Below, piece by piece: positions 36,101-46,844 of a stretch of 64,000 nt of DNA (the stretch's first letter is position 1; every line of letters starts with the position of its first letter). Below the pieces are notes generated by a model. The model was not told the origin of the DNA, ran no database searches, and worked only from the letters and a program-made list of their open reading frames with translations. Made by a program: the position numbers and the translations under genes. This stretch comes from Trichuris trichiura (lineage: Eukaryota; Nematoda; Enoplea; Trichinellida; Trichuridae), in NCBI GenBank assembly GCA_037903355.1, contig JBAJFE010000014.1:3720001-3784000 (forward strand), in the 5' to 3' direction.

Positions 36101-37530
36101 AAGAAACATCACACATAATAAGTAATGCAAAAATGAGTTGAAGAGTATCAGAAAAACACGTAGGTTAAATCCAAGTTACTACACGTTTTGCAGAATGGAC
36201 TAGCACGGAAGGCTCGGGTCGAATTAACGATGAATAATGAGGGCAGATTGTACAAGTATAAAGAAAATGGGAATCATGGATATGTACACGCAGATTTCTC
36301 AAAAGTGACTTATTGTGCCTGGGCCCCTTTGTTATGCTTAGAAACAAACTGAGTTTTCGAGAATGAGCTACTTAAGCCATTTTAGCTGCTTTTTGGTGTG
36401 GATGAATGACAAACTTTTCTTCTGGCGAATTCATTGTTGCATAAACTTGCTAATGAATTTGCTTTTTCTGTGCCTGACTGCTTGCTGTTAGGGTTGCCGC
36501 AGACCTATACTTCCGGTCACGTTATGCACAGCTTTTCATTCTTCCGCTAAACTGGTTTCGTTCTTCACATTAGCCATGTCATGCCGTTAATTGTCTGCCA
36601 TTTTAGGTGCAAACAAGTTTGTCTGATTTTTAGGGTTCTCTTTTTAAGAACATGCCCCGCTTTAGACTGACGGGATTCCATAAATGCTGCATATCAGGAA
36701 CTGCCATGATCAAGCAAAGTCCTCGCTTCGAGTCGCACTGCTTCACGTTCGGACAGCGATTTTGAATGCAGCTCTGTCTCACCAGGAGTACACCGGTAAC
36801 ATTAGTAAAAATATTTTACTTAAACGAAACTTATGCGGCTCTGCGTAGGCAGTTTGTTCCTCTTGTTGCCATACATAAAAAGCCAATTTTTTAGCGCTTT
36901 ATAAAACAACACGGTTGAAACAATCAGGGTTATAAAAACAAAACGGCATTTACAAATTTATGCCTTGAACACTGGACTAAATTTCAGGCCTGTAAAGGAA
37001 CACTTTTCGCTGCAACATCGTGAAGTCAAGCAACTATTACACAGAGGTTTTGATTGTCGAAATTAATTTGAAGCCGGATAAGCAAGGATAACATTACTAT
37101 AGAAGACAAAATGTTGAATACGAGTTGGTACTACATGCCTGACAACCGACATTCCCGCATCGGCTTTCCTGACGTTTCACTTGACCTACAGTTTAGATAT
37201 CCTGATCCTGAGCTTCCTAACATTCGAGTACTCGACAAGAATTTACGCTCCATTTATTTAGCGGGCATCTTACTTCGTTAACAGTTCTCCACATTTGGTT
37301 TCCTGACAGAAAGTAAACCTAAGCCTAAGCCTAAACCAGATATCAGAAACAGTAACGCGTTTGCAAGTCTCTGCTGAAAGTAAACCGTAGGTTAGGCAAA
37401 ATGTCATGAAACAATGCTTCAGGAAAGTTCTCCGTTTGACAAATGGACGTCATCGTTGGAATGCATAACCCTTTGTAGTGGGCTGAAAACTTTTTGTTAT
37501 GTAAACGTTTATACGGTGAAACTTGTTAGA
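33160..37530. other. Upstream of troponin I; no recognised gene
   Basis: About 4.4 kb of AT-rich DNA; it should contain the troponin I promoter, but no core element could be assigned with confidence. At 37317-37337 a short CCTAAG repeat of three units occurs. Open frames here are short and without domains. Confidence 0.4.
37317..37337. repeat. Short interstitial TTAGGC-type repeat
   Basis: CCTAAG repeated three times (last unit CCTAAA), i.e. TTAGGC on the other strand, the nematode telomeric unit. Only about 18 bp, so chance is possible. Confidence 0.5.
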
Positions 37531-37534
37531 AGTA

Positions 37535-37613
37535 AAAATTTACCCTCCGGAGCTTTGCGATCTATCGCGGATGACGGATCGAGTTAGACCGAAAGCTCCG
37601 GACGATAAATTTT
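37535..37613. repeat. Compact palindrome built from two opposed PLE-tail ends
   Basis: Arms of about 39 bp: AAAATTTACCCTCCGGAGCT on the left is mirrored by AGCTCCGGACGATAAATTTT on the right. The plus strand centre reads GGATGACGG then CCGAAAGCTCCGG, the 3' half of the hammerhead-like core; the left arm has a mutated version in the opposite orientation. Confidence 0.8.
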
Positions 37614-37776
37614 CACCTTGAACGGTAATAATCGTTTGCATCATGAAAAAGTGAAGTGTGTGCGCAGGCAAATACCTGCTCATGAATTTGTTCAAAAAGT
37701 TCTGTGCTGTAATAAAGAAATATACGTACATTAACTCTGTTTCAACCCTCAGTGTTCTTCCAGCCACAAGTTAGAC

Positions 37777-38643
37777 CATAGGTTTTCAAAGTGCGCGATA
37801 TCGCCCCCTGGGGGGCGATAAGAGAGCACAGGGGGGCGATGGAAACCCCGTGCGGGGGGGTTGGGAATCCCATGAAAGGAACTCTGGCAAAATTATCCTT
37901 AGCGCAGGAGGGCTCTCAAAAAGACCTTCGTAAGAAGGGTCTTTCTTAACTCGCCCTCAACAGAAGTGGTGGCGGCAACTTCAAAGGAGGCCGTTGAGTA
38001 GCAAGAGAAGTCGGCTGGATATAGTGAATCGAGGCGACCTTAGACTGATGGTGACAAAGATGCTGCCAAACATAGACAACTTGCTCGTACTGCATCAGGC
38101 ACGCCAATCACATTGAGTAGTTTCCGTTCATGTGCAGCCGCAAACGTGCGTTATAGTTTCTTTTGTATCTTCTTGCTTAAGCGTTTTCACTTCAATCTGG
38201 TTCGTTGTCACTACAATTCTGTTTGGTGTGGGTAAAAAACAAATAGACGCACATTGATTGTTTTTTTTCGGGAAAGACTAATGAATGCTTTTTATTTATG
38301 TGACTTTATGTTCTGAAAAACGTGAGAGGAGATATGAAAGACAAGCAGAAATTTTCCCATCATAAAATGGTTGGTGGAAAAGCAGGAGTGGTATAGTGCG
38401 CCAACTACGTGACGAAGAGTAAGTCTCTTCCGCAAAATTTTCTCTTGAGTAGTGGCCATGCAAAAATTTTCCCACCTTGGGCGACGGAGGGAAAAGTTTG
38501 AGAACCTAATGACCTCCGGGCTACACTACGTCCTACCTTCCAGCCAATCAGCGGGCCCAAAATTGACCAATCAAAATTGGGGGGCACTAGCGCTCGAGAA
38601 GGTTCACAGGGGGGTGATGGAGCGAAGAGTTTGAGAACCTATG
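37777..38643 (+). mobile_element. hAT element with 8-bp target duplication and transposase C-terminus
   Basis: Flanked by AGTTAGAC (37769-37776) and AGTAAGAC (38644-38651), 7 of 8 matching. Terminal repeats are CATAGGTTTTCAAAG and the complement of CATAGGTTCTCAAAC. The interior keeps a short coding remnant at 38015-38116 reading LDIVNRGDLRLMVTKMLPNI and ending LHQARQSH plus stop. That is the C-terminal tail typical of ZBED/SCAND3-like hAT transposases. The rest of the transposase is deleted (867 bp total). Confidence 0.85.
38015..38116 (+). pseudogene. hAT transposase C-terminal fragment
   Basis: 33 codons in frame to TGA: RGDLRLMVTKMLPNIDNLL followed by HQARQSH. The pattern (RGDLRL, a hydrophobic helix, then HQA.SH at the stop) is the hallmark end of the ZBED-type hAT family. 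The catalytic part is absent. Confidence 0.75.
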
Positions 38644-39604
38644 AGTAAGACTTTCGTTCTCGATTTACAAACAGCGAGGAGAACATTCTGTATTAAACTC
38701 CTTCATAATCTTCATTAAAGATCACAGGATTTTCGGAATGATATAATTCCCGTCAGTAGCGCTATGTAGCAGAAACAAGAGTACTTCTTGGTGCAGGCCG
38801 TTTCGTCAACTGGTCGTTCTGTAAAGTGCAAATGCGATCGAAACTGGTCGAAAAAAATATCTTAATAACATTTTTTTGAAGACGCTTCTGCGTTTCGTAC
38901 CAGCCAGAGCGCGAACATCTTTTAAATTCAGCTAGCTGAAGGTAGAATGAGCTGCGTGGTAATAGTCTTCAATTTAATGAAAAGAACATTCCATTGGAAG
39001 TTAGCAGCCTGCTATACAGTTAAGGCTTTCAAAGTCGTAACTGTTTCTAAGGATGATAATGTGAAAGGGACTACGCTGAAAAAAGCAGTAGATTCAGAAA
39101 ATCATGTAGCGATTGGAAGTATCAGTAAATATACTGAAACTAGAAGAATGCTTTTACGCTTACGACGAAAAACAAAAAAGAGAAATGCCGTTCTCAATGG
39201 AGAAACTTTCAAATGCATGCACCAGTGACTACTGCAGCTTTCAACGACGACGATCTTGAAGTCCATGGATATGGACGGACTCAACGACCAACAGATGGTC
39301 ATACGCGAATATTGAAACGACCCGCTACGTGATTAAAAGCAGATCTCAGGAACCGGCATCCTATTGGAATAAACGCACAACTGTTCAAATAGGAAGGTAA
39401 TGCGACCAAAATAGTTCTGGGCTAAAACAGTAAAACTTTCACACCACAGCCATGACATTTATGGAGTGCGTCAGTTCAGATTTTCACCGGCTCCCTCATT
39501 ACTCAGAGAATTTGAACTGTAGACACTGCGCTCTTTCCAGCATTTCATATATTAGACTTTTTCCGTTAACACGAACAATTCAAAATGTCTACCGCTAACC
39601 ACTT

Positions 39605-40200
39605 GCATGTTAGAGAACGCTGTTCAGTATGCTTGCAGGTCAGCTTACGGCACATATTTTTGTTGCAAGAATACTTTCAAAGAATAGCATTGTCTGTTCG
39701 TACCACTACAGTACGTATGACCACTAGCGGCAAGCCAAAAGCCTCCAGACTCTGTCGCTCTTGAGCTGTTAGGCATGCTACCAGATAATCTACCTGTGAG
39801 CATATTATTTACAAAAGCTCATGAGGAGTGAGCAATACCTATTCACATAGGTAATGTGTGCACAACAGCTAACGACTGGACAAAAATCCTCCAAACGTGG
39901 CTATCGCTGAAGCGTTCGGCGTGTTTGCAGTTTATCTGCTTGTGAGTATATTGTTGCTGAAATTTGCAAAGAGTGTGCAGTATCTGGCAATGTTTCGTCG
40001 TTGAGAAGCCTCCAGCCATGACTCCTAATAAACCCTTCGGCGTATTTGCAGGTCAGCTTATTGCAAGCATACTTCTTGCTGGAGTTTATGAGGAATGAGC
40101 CATACCTATTCATACTATTAATGTTTGCACAAGATCTCCCAGGCGCGGCTCTCTTTGAGCTGCCCATGCGTTAAGTGTTCCGCCGTGCCATATAACGCGT
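39605..40200. repeat. Diverged tandem repeat, unit about 130 bp
   Basis: Landmarks TTTGCAGGTCAGCTTA, GAGGAGTGAGC or GAGGAATGAGC, ATACCTATTCA and TGTGCACAA or TTTGCACAA recur in order about every 130-170 bp, across some four imperfect units. No coding potential recognised. PLE-2 begins just downstream. Confidence 0.6.
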
Positions 40201-40483
40201 TCGCTACACGACTGCTCATCTGTTGAGAGAGTTCATCTTGTAAAGTTCCGTTGCACTTGTCCGTTGTTCTGGTGAAAAGAGTAAAGGATATCGTACTAGA
40301 ATCAGGAAGAATGTTAATAGTAAAGCAGCCCTCGCAGAGTACGCTATTCAAAAGGAGGCAATGCTTTCAAAACGTTCTTCTGATTCAAATTTCAACCTAT
40401 TACCATGGAAAAAGTGATACAAGCTTTCGCTGTGGTGGAACACGCGTCTCACTGCAATCAGCCTCTGCGATCAAAAGTCTTAT

Positions 40484-40566
40484 TGTAGTTGCGGCGCTTT
40501 CTTCCATGCTTCGTTAGAAAAAAAGTTTATTCGATATTCCCAACGGTAAATACGAACACCGCCAAC

Positions 40567-40628
<62 letters not shown>

Positions 40629-41010
40629 GAGAAAGAGAATAACCAGCTCCGAACGGCGTAAAATGATGAAAATGATAAGGGGAGCAGGCTCGCAAAGTCG
40701 CTCAGAACTTGAAAATAAAGTTCCTGGCCGTTACATCGAAATACTGGTTCTTCCGCAGTTGCTGCTTAAGATTTCATAAATTATTCACAGTATTATCCTT
40801 TCATGATTAAGCCAACTACTTCTCACGCCCTCGCGAGTCTCGTCGTTGCAGCAGCCCACGCTCTCAGCACACCCTCCTATCACCCCCAAGCGGAAGCGCG
40901 CCCCCACGTTGCGCTTTTCAGTTCTTTCTCAGTGGAAAGATGACAGATTCACGGCCAACCGGTGACCTGCGTCGCGACCCCCGTGGTCACATGACCACCT
41001 GCTCATTACA
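40484..41010. mobile_element. Probable solo LTR inside PLE-2, with CTTAT target duplication
   Basis: The 527-bp insertion starts TGTAGTTGCG and ends GCTCATTACA (TG...CA termini with a matching TGTA/TACA tip). It is flanked by CTTAT at 40479-40483 and 41011-41015. Because PLE-1 shows the uninterrupted sequence, the junctions are exact. It contains a long GA microsatellite and an AATAAA (about 40713). A 5-bp duplication with TG..CA ends is the signature of an LTR retrotransposon; the superfamily cannot be told. Confidence 0.65.
40570..40625. repeat. (GA)n microsatellite
   Basis: Pure GA run of about 55 bp within the LTR-like insertion. Confidence 0.97.
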
Positions 41011-41769
41011 CTTATGCTATGAAAGTAGTGTGCGATTACGAAGACTTAAAGAAGCCCTTTACATTAGGGACAATGTAACCTACGGTCAGAATCAAGGAGC
41101 AGAAATGAAATGTGGACAAACATTGTTACCCTCTCCAACTGCTGCTCGCTAAACGGACTGCATTCACGAACGCTTGGAACAAGTGAAAAAATATGGTAAC
41201 ACTACATTATAAAACTATGGAACCTTACGAGTAGACCACCATATATGAAAAATATAACAAGAAAAAATGATGTTTTTGTACGGGAGTGTGAGTTTTCATA
41301 TTGAAAAAATGGACAAACTTACATAGAACCAAGTGGTAAACATGAAACAGATTAATACACATGATCCGAATGAAAAATAGAGGAATCTACGTTATACATG
41401 GAATCACCAAGAAACGGATTTAACATATATGGAACGCAAAAGAAGAATTGAATTTAAAAACGTGAAATAAAAACGAAAAATTCGGAAAATAAATTAACAG
41501 GCACCTAGTAAGATGATATTATATGTACGCAACAAAAGACGCAGCCAGCTGACAGACAGAAGAAACTTCAAAAAACAAGACTTTAAAAATTCGTTTTAAA
41601 CCGTTAAAACCGATTGATTGACAACCTCGCACTCACCAGTTACATCAAGTTTACCACCGCTGAGGACGCGTCACGCGCGGCCCTAAAGCTACGGAGAATA
41701 AAAGTTTATTTTATCTTTAACGGGACTCATTCCGTAAAAAGAAACAGATTAACATATCACCTACAATTG

Positions 41770-42104
41770 TTTAAAGTATACCTGAGCTCCTCGAAAAGCC
41801 TCTAGAAAGGCCAAATAAAAACTTTATTCCTAGTAGTAACAAAGTTGTTTTTCGGTATATCTTCCATGAAGCTGTGAACACTCGAAGAGGGTGTTTCCGC
41901 CTGCGCAAGTCATGAAGATTCCTGAGGGCTGCCTGTTACAACATGATGAAACTGCGTGTTTCGCCCGTTCTGTAGGCTCAAACGTGTTCACGTCAAATGT
42001 GTAGTTTTGGGAGGAGAAAAATGTGTGCTGAAGCAAGATCCGGAGTGCAAGATGCAAGATGGATATCAAATAGTTGAGGAATCCACTTTACACTCCTTGG
42101 TGAG
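41770..42104. other. No recognised gene
   Basis: Short AT-rich interval between PLE-2 and a mariner fossil; nothing recognised. Confidence 0.35.
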
Positions 42105-42775
42105 CTGACACGTTATCACGGTAGAAGCGAACTTGACGGTGCAGCTTCCCCTAATTTTTCGTGCCAGTGTTTTCCTTAACTTTTGCAAAACCGCTTTATA
42201 ATGGCTTCCAGTGACTGCTTTTTTCTGCTTTGAGAATGCCAATCGAAACTACACCACAACCCAAAAATTGAATCTCTAACCTTCGCTGATCGTCTGCATC
42301 GAAGTTCGCTTATCCTATCCTGCTCATCCCTTCAGCAACAATTGCTTGGACTTTGTTTTGCCTTCTGAGTCAAACTGATAAATCCATGTTTCATCTCCAG
42401 TGACAATTCGACCAAACGCTCATTCACTTCAATCATCCCTAGGAAGCTCTCAGTAAAAATTTGCTCTTCAAATCGGCTACTCATCGCGCAACGCATTTGG
42501 GGCCCCAAGCATACGAGCAATGCTTCTGTTTGTAATTCAGCGGTCTGCTTTCGCCATGTTTCTAACGGGAGGCACAGCTTCCTTGTGTGTTGCTGTGGTC
42601 TATAATTTCCTCTCTACCCTCTTTGAAATGCTTAATCCGTTCGAGACAATTGATTTGAATGTAACATTACTCTCGTAACCTGTTGCGAAGCTTCGATTCG
42701 CCACTCAAGATTGGTCAAAAATTTAATGTTTGCACTAACCTCAACATTAGATTTTTCCATATCATGAAAAAAACG
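42105..42775 (-). pseudogene. Heavily decayed mariner transposase
   Basis: The minus strand reads, in shifting frames, MEKSNVEVSANIKFLTNLEW (the N-terminus also seen in the copy at 16515-17290), VTGDETWIYQF-like sequence near 42390, and a ...LQKLRKTLARK... stretch near 42150. Many frameshifts and stops. Older than the 16.5-kb copy. Confidence 0.72.
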
Positions 42776-42779
42776 GTCA

Positions 42780-43572
42780 CTTTTAGAGTGCGTTGCGTCA
42801 CATAGGCAAGTAGCTAAATGACGATACCTCTGTTTATAAGTTGAAAATTAACTTAGTTAAAGTGACACAAATTTTGCATTGTCAGTAAGCGTCTGATTAA
42901 AAACTAAAAAGCATTTCCAGGAACTTTCCGAACAGACCATCTATGCATAGTAAGATTTCTAAAGGAAGAATGAGAAGACATACAGGAAAGAATAACATTG
43001 CAATAACGTGGAGGGCTAAAAGAGTAACCTTTCTTACTTTTCCTCTTCCTATGAATCTAGTCACAGTCGTTTCGTATTGCAAATTTTCTGGCACCACCGT
43101 TTTAGCACTTTGTTGTAAAAGACATTTCGAAACGCTTTAAAATGATTATTCAGAAGTACCTCGCATGAAAAAGGTTTGTCACAGCTCTAGTCATAACGCC
43201 AGGAGAGAAAGCAGGTGGCAAAGGTCAGCTCTTGCTGCTGTCTACCTGTGTGCTTCTTGTCGCTTAATGTTTAAAACTTTCTGGATCGCCTTACGCTCTC
43301 AATGAAGCGTCCCTGAATCTATACTTCATACAGGGTTATTTAGTTGTTAGCAGTTATTATTGTTCATACAAAGTCCGACTGCACCAGTTCGACGGTTAAT
43401 CCAGTTGAGCTATTTCTAACGGTTTTTATTAAGAAAACAACTAATTAATATTAACAACAGCACCCAGTAACAAAGTCAGACTAGTGGCTTGCTAATCTCG
43501 ATCAGATGCAAAAATTACCTGAATGGGAAGGAACGTTGTGCAGTCAGAGGAGGAGTTAAAATTTATGCAAAG
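42780..43572. other. 3' flank of the dioxygenase gene; no recognised gene
   Basis: TTTATT at 43425-43430 is AATAAA on the minus strand, a possible poly(A) signal about 145 bp after the dioxygenase stop. Nothing else recognised. Confidence 0.4.
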
Positions 43573-44817
43573 TTACGGCTGGTCGATTAGTGATTTTTTG
43601 GTTGAAGAAATAGTTTTATCCAAAAAGACCATAAGAGGTGAACCACCTGTTCCAGTTTGGCCTAAAAGGTTTTGCTGCGATTGTCTGACTATGGATCGCG
43701 GTTCGACGATATACTGCTTCACCAAGTCGGCGTGATCACTTCGAAACTGAATCATTTCGCTTATGCATTGATTGTAAGAATTAACCAATTCCCCTGATGT
43801 ACGCTGGAGAACATACGAACGAACACTTCGTTTTCTTGATCTCAACCATTCGATGAAACGTCTATGAGAGGGTAGCATGAAACGCCGTGTGCTAGAAAGG
43901 AATTCGGCGACATCGGTAGCGTGCTCAATGGCCAGGATAGCATCCAAACTTTGTAAAGTGCAACTCTGAGCGGCAGAGCCGCCTATCAGCTTTACCGGCG
44001 CTTTCTCGTCACCAACGCCTTTGAATATTATTCCGCCACCATGTCGCTTAAAAACATTCTGGTTGGTGCCAGACAGAAATGGTCGAAGTTGATTGAAAAA
44101 CACAAACGGATCCAAATGTAACTTTAATCGTTGCATTTTTTCACGCATTCCTCTTATCGACGAGGCTAATGTGTACAGTTGCTGACTCATGCAAGTTTCA
44201 TTGCCGTCAGAAGCAGCCTACGGGATAAAGTTGACTGATTTCCACACAAGCCATATTCTTACCTTAACCAGGCTGAATAGTGGCCTTAGAGTGCGTGCAA
44301 ATTCAACTTCCACTTCCAGCGTAGCCAAGAAAAACCAGTCGTTGCTGTAATCGTCCAGAAGTTTGAAATGAAGAAGATCATAATTTTCGGCATTAAATGA
44401 GAACGAACTGTCAGTGCAGCCAGGTTTCACCTTATAATTAGCAAGAGCGACTGTTGTGTGCGGTGCTATACCAACATCAATTCCTAGTTTACACGATATT
44501 TCAGTATATGGCACAGCTAGGCAGCATGGCAAAGAAGAAGGAACATCGTCTTCTCCATTACACCATATATACGCAGATACAAGTGTGCTTAACTGCAGAT
44601 GCGCTAAACGTAACTGTTTGTGTGATCTGGCTAAACACTCTGTATGAAGAAGGGGCAGCGATTCCAAGGTAGGTCGTATCGTCCCATTTGTCAGCCATTT
44701 TCTAACATTGTCTGCACAGTATTTCCAAGAGTCATAATAGGAAGGAAGTGCATCCAATGGACGTTCGAGAACGAAAGCTAAAGTGGGGGACACGTGAAAA
44801 TCTTCCGGTGTTGGCAT
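43573..44817 (-). CDS. Indoleamine 2,3-dioxygenase
   Basis: Heme enzyme opening the indole ring of tryptophan to N-formylkynurenine, the first step of the kynurenine pathway, in the cytosol. Two coding exons: 44263-44817 (ATG 44817, MPTPEDFHVSPTLAFVL) and 43573-44181. They join in phase 0 (SLVK|QLYTLASSIR) across an 81-bp GTAAGA...CAG intron; 387 residues, close to the family's roughly 400. Exon 1 has LPLLHTECL, RLAHLQLSTLVSAYIW and LPCCLAVPYTEIS. Exon 2 has FFNQLRPFLSG with the active-site Phe and Arg, IGGSAAQSCTLQSLDAIL, RRFMLPSHRRFIEWL with the proximal heme His, and GTGGSPLMVFL near the C-terminus. Another acceptor (TTTTCAG, 44839) implies a 5'UTR exon upstream. All key residues are kept, so it looks functional. 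Substrate affinity (IDO1-like or IDO2-like) cannot be told. Confidence 0.93.
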
Positions 44818-45086
44818 TGTTAGCAGGACCAAAATATGCCTGAAAATAAGGTATTCTAGTTAAATTCATAATCTTTTACGTCCAGCAAAATTTTCTTCAA
44901 CAGCTTGCTTATACCTAAATGATGACGCGATTGTTGATTCCGCAGCTGCTGCACGCTCGTATACAACTCAGGGGTTCCTCGTTACGCCGGCCTAAAAGTG
45001 GCGTTTCCACAACAGGCGCACAATTCGTTAAGGCTAACATTTAAGCTTACGTTCAGAGAACGCCATTTAGGCCTGCTTCGTTTAAC

Positions 45087-45241
45087 CTGCAAGTAACTGA
45101 CAGCTAACTCTAGTAAAATGGCACTGTCATAGACGACGTCATGGTTGTGGAAACGTAAATAGTCGAAATTAATCTTAAGATACCTAAAGCAATCACGTAA
45201 ATGACAATGAATCCACGAAGCGGTCCTTGAACCACGTCGTC
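45087..45241 (-). CDS. Candidate exon of an unrecognised gene
   Basis: Between an acceptor (TTTCAG, 45242) and donor-like GTTAAA (45086) the minus strand is open and protein-like (DCFRYLKINFDYLRFHNHDV, AILLELAVSYLQ). Splicing it to the dioxygenase acceptor at 44839 would not keep that gene's frame, so it is either non-coding upstream sequence or part of another gene. Family not recognised. Confidence 0.25.
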
Positions 45242-45666
45242 CTGAAATAAATTTGTCAAATCTTGAGTGTTTCATATTCAGAAATAAAATTTTTAATCAG
45301 ATATCAACGAGTTATTGTCCTCTTTAAACAGTGAAGAAGTGTAAGATCGCAACGACCTCGAAACTTCCAGAAATCGTTTCTGTCGCAAGGCCATTACTTA
45401 CTTGCCGATGACAGAAACAGACATTTACCAAAAGTTTAGGAGTTCTTGCCAGTTTACATTTCCGTAATGTTTAACAGGAGAATAAATCGTTGAGATTAGC
45501 CTTGAATTATCCCCATTAACACGAACTTTTTCGGTACCTTAAATAAACAGTGAGAATGTGACAGGCAAATGGATTAGCAGATTGTAGCTGGCATTTCCAG
45601 AAGTCGCTGAAAAAGCACAGCTAACTGAAGATGATTTGCAGCTATTTCTCTTCCACAAACCAACTA

Positions 45667-46840
45667 CAGGTGGCCCTCGTTATACGCGAACAATTCGTCC
45701 AAGATTTTGAGAATTTTACCGCGTAAAACGAATTTCGCGTTATATAGGGTACCCTATGAAAAAGGGCTAAATAGCTTGTATTCTAGCTGCGTATTTCGTC
45801 CTGTCCCCTTGAATTCCTTCCGGAACGATTATCATCATACCTAGTGATCCTTTGAAGCTTGGTACTACGGAATCCAGCTACGAGATAATGACATCAGTGA
45901 GACTGCGCTTGTCCAATCGGGTTAGCCATGAGAGTCCAGCTCATTAGATACATTAAAGGATGAAAGTGAGATGCGCTTTCTTTAAACGCCTGGGAATGCG
46001 CGGATTGGGTATAGTGCAGGGGAAACATAAAACATAGAGGCGCAGTTAAACAGAAATAGTGAACATCCCGCAGAACACATCCAAATAGAGCAAAACGTTT
46101 ACGGCAGAGACGTTTGGGGCATCTTGTATCAATTTATCCACTTTCTGTAGGTGGGCGCAGATCCCCTGGAGAACGACCAGTCTTAAAGTTCCTTGAACTT
46201 GTTGGTAGCAAAGCTTCTCACCTTAAAATGTTAATCTTCGCAGCTGCCGGAGATTTGTTTAAAAACATTGTTATAGGGAGCTGTATCTGCCTTCTCTTCG
46301 CTTGATCAAATAAGTCTTGTAGCGGCTTCAACGAAGCCGTTATTCTTCATGTAAGCGTGATGCCACGTTCAATGGATGGATCATATTTAGCAATCAAATC
46401 CTCTAGGACCTGAGCTTGCCGGAAAATACTGGCAAGCTTTTGCAGCATCCAATCCGAGGGTATCTGAGCGTCTGTATCTTCCATAACGTCGTCATCGCTG
46501 CCCGTAGGTGATTGCATCAGTTCCTGGAGTTCCTAACTGGTGAACGGTTTTCCATAGTCTTCTATGGGCTCCCTGACATCGTCTTCTACCATGTCAGAGA
46601 AACCCTCACCTCCCAACTCCTTGGCAATATTCACTACTTCCATCACCTACTCATCGATGTCGCCTAAGTCCTCTCATTCAGTGACTGTGTTTCCCCACAA
46701 ACGCTTCCAGCAACCACTGACTGTTCTAGGCTCTACTTCGTGTACTGCCGTGTAAAAGGTGACGTCAGTATTTCGCGCCGAACGAACCGCGTTGTATAGA
46801 ATCCGCGTAAACCGAGGCCGCGTATAACGAGGGCCACCTG
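45667..46840 (-). mobile_element. pogo/Tigger-like DNA transposon, internally deleted, TA duplication
   Basis: TA, CAGGTGGCCCTCGTTATACG ... and its complement, then TA: perfect terminal repeats of about 20 bp. 1174 bp, about half the usual Tigger length. The minus strand keeps the C-terminal part of the transposase, in several pieces with stops. Confidence 0.92.
46050..46760 (-). pseudogene. Tigger-like transposase C-terminal remnant
   Basis: On the minus strand: CWKRLWGNTVTE, then VMEVVNIAKELGGEGFSDMV, an acidic stretch, and DWMLQKLASIFRQAQVLEDL followed by IAKYDPSIERGITLT. These match the region after the DDE domain in Tigger transposases. Stops interrupt it at four or more places. The DDE domain itself is gone. 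Confidence 0.75.
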
Positions 46841-46844
46841 TATT

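Larger units (their letters stand above)
40385..41765 (+). mobile_element. 5'-truncated Penelope-like element (PLE-2), interrupted by an LTR-like insertion
   Basis: From about 40400 it matches the C-terminal coding part of PLE-1 (ACCATGGAAAAAGTGATACA against ACCATGGACAAAGCGATACA; encoded AVVEHA then CNQ). It breaks at 40483 and resumes at 41011 with LCYESSVRLRRLKEALYIRD and a stop after SPTAAR. The untranslated tail runs to about 41765, with a degraded hammerhead-like core (41660-41687), AATAAA and TTCCGTAAAA. The 5' part of RT and the nuclease is absent. Confidence 0.82.

Noticed and set aside
39605..40200. Possible CRISPR-like array
   Set aside because: Units are about 130 bp and diverged, in an animal genome; an ordinary tandem repeat.
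40480..40779. Arg-Glu and Leu-Ser dipeptide repeat proteins on both strands
   Set aside because: Translations of the GA microsatellite in the LTR-like insertion.
44982..45275. Upstream open stretch as a first coding exon of the dioxygenase
   Set aside because: Joining it to the acceptor at 44839 breaks the dioxygenase frame, and the ATG at 44817 already gives a normal N-terminus.
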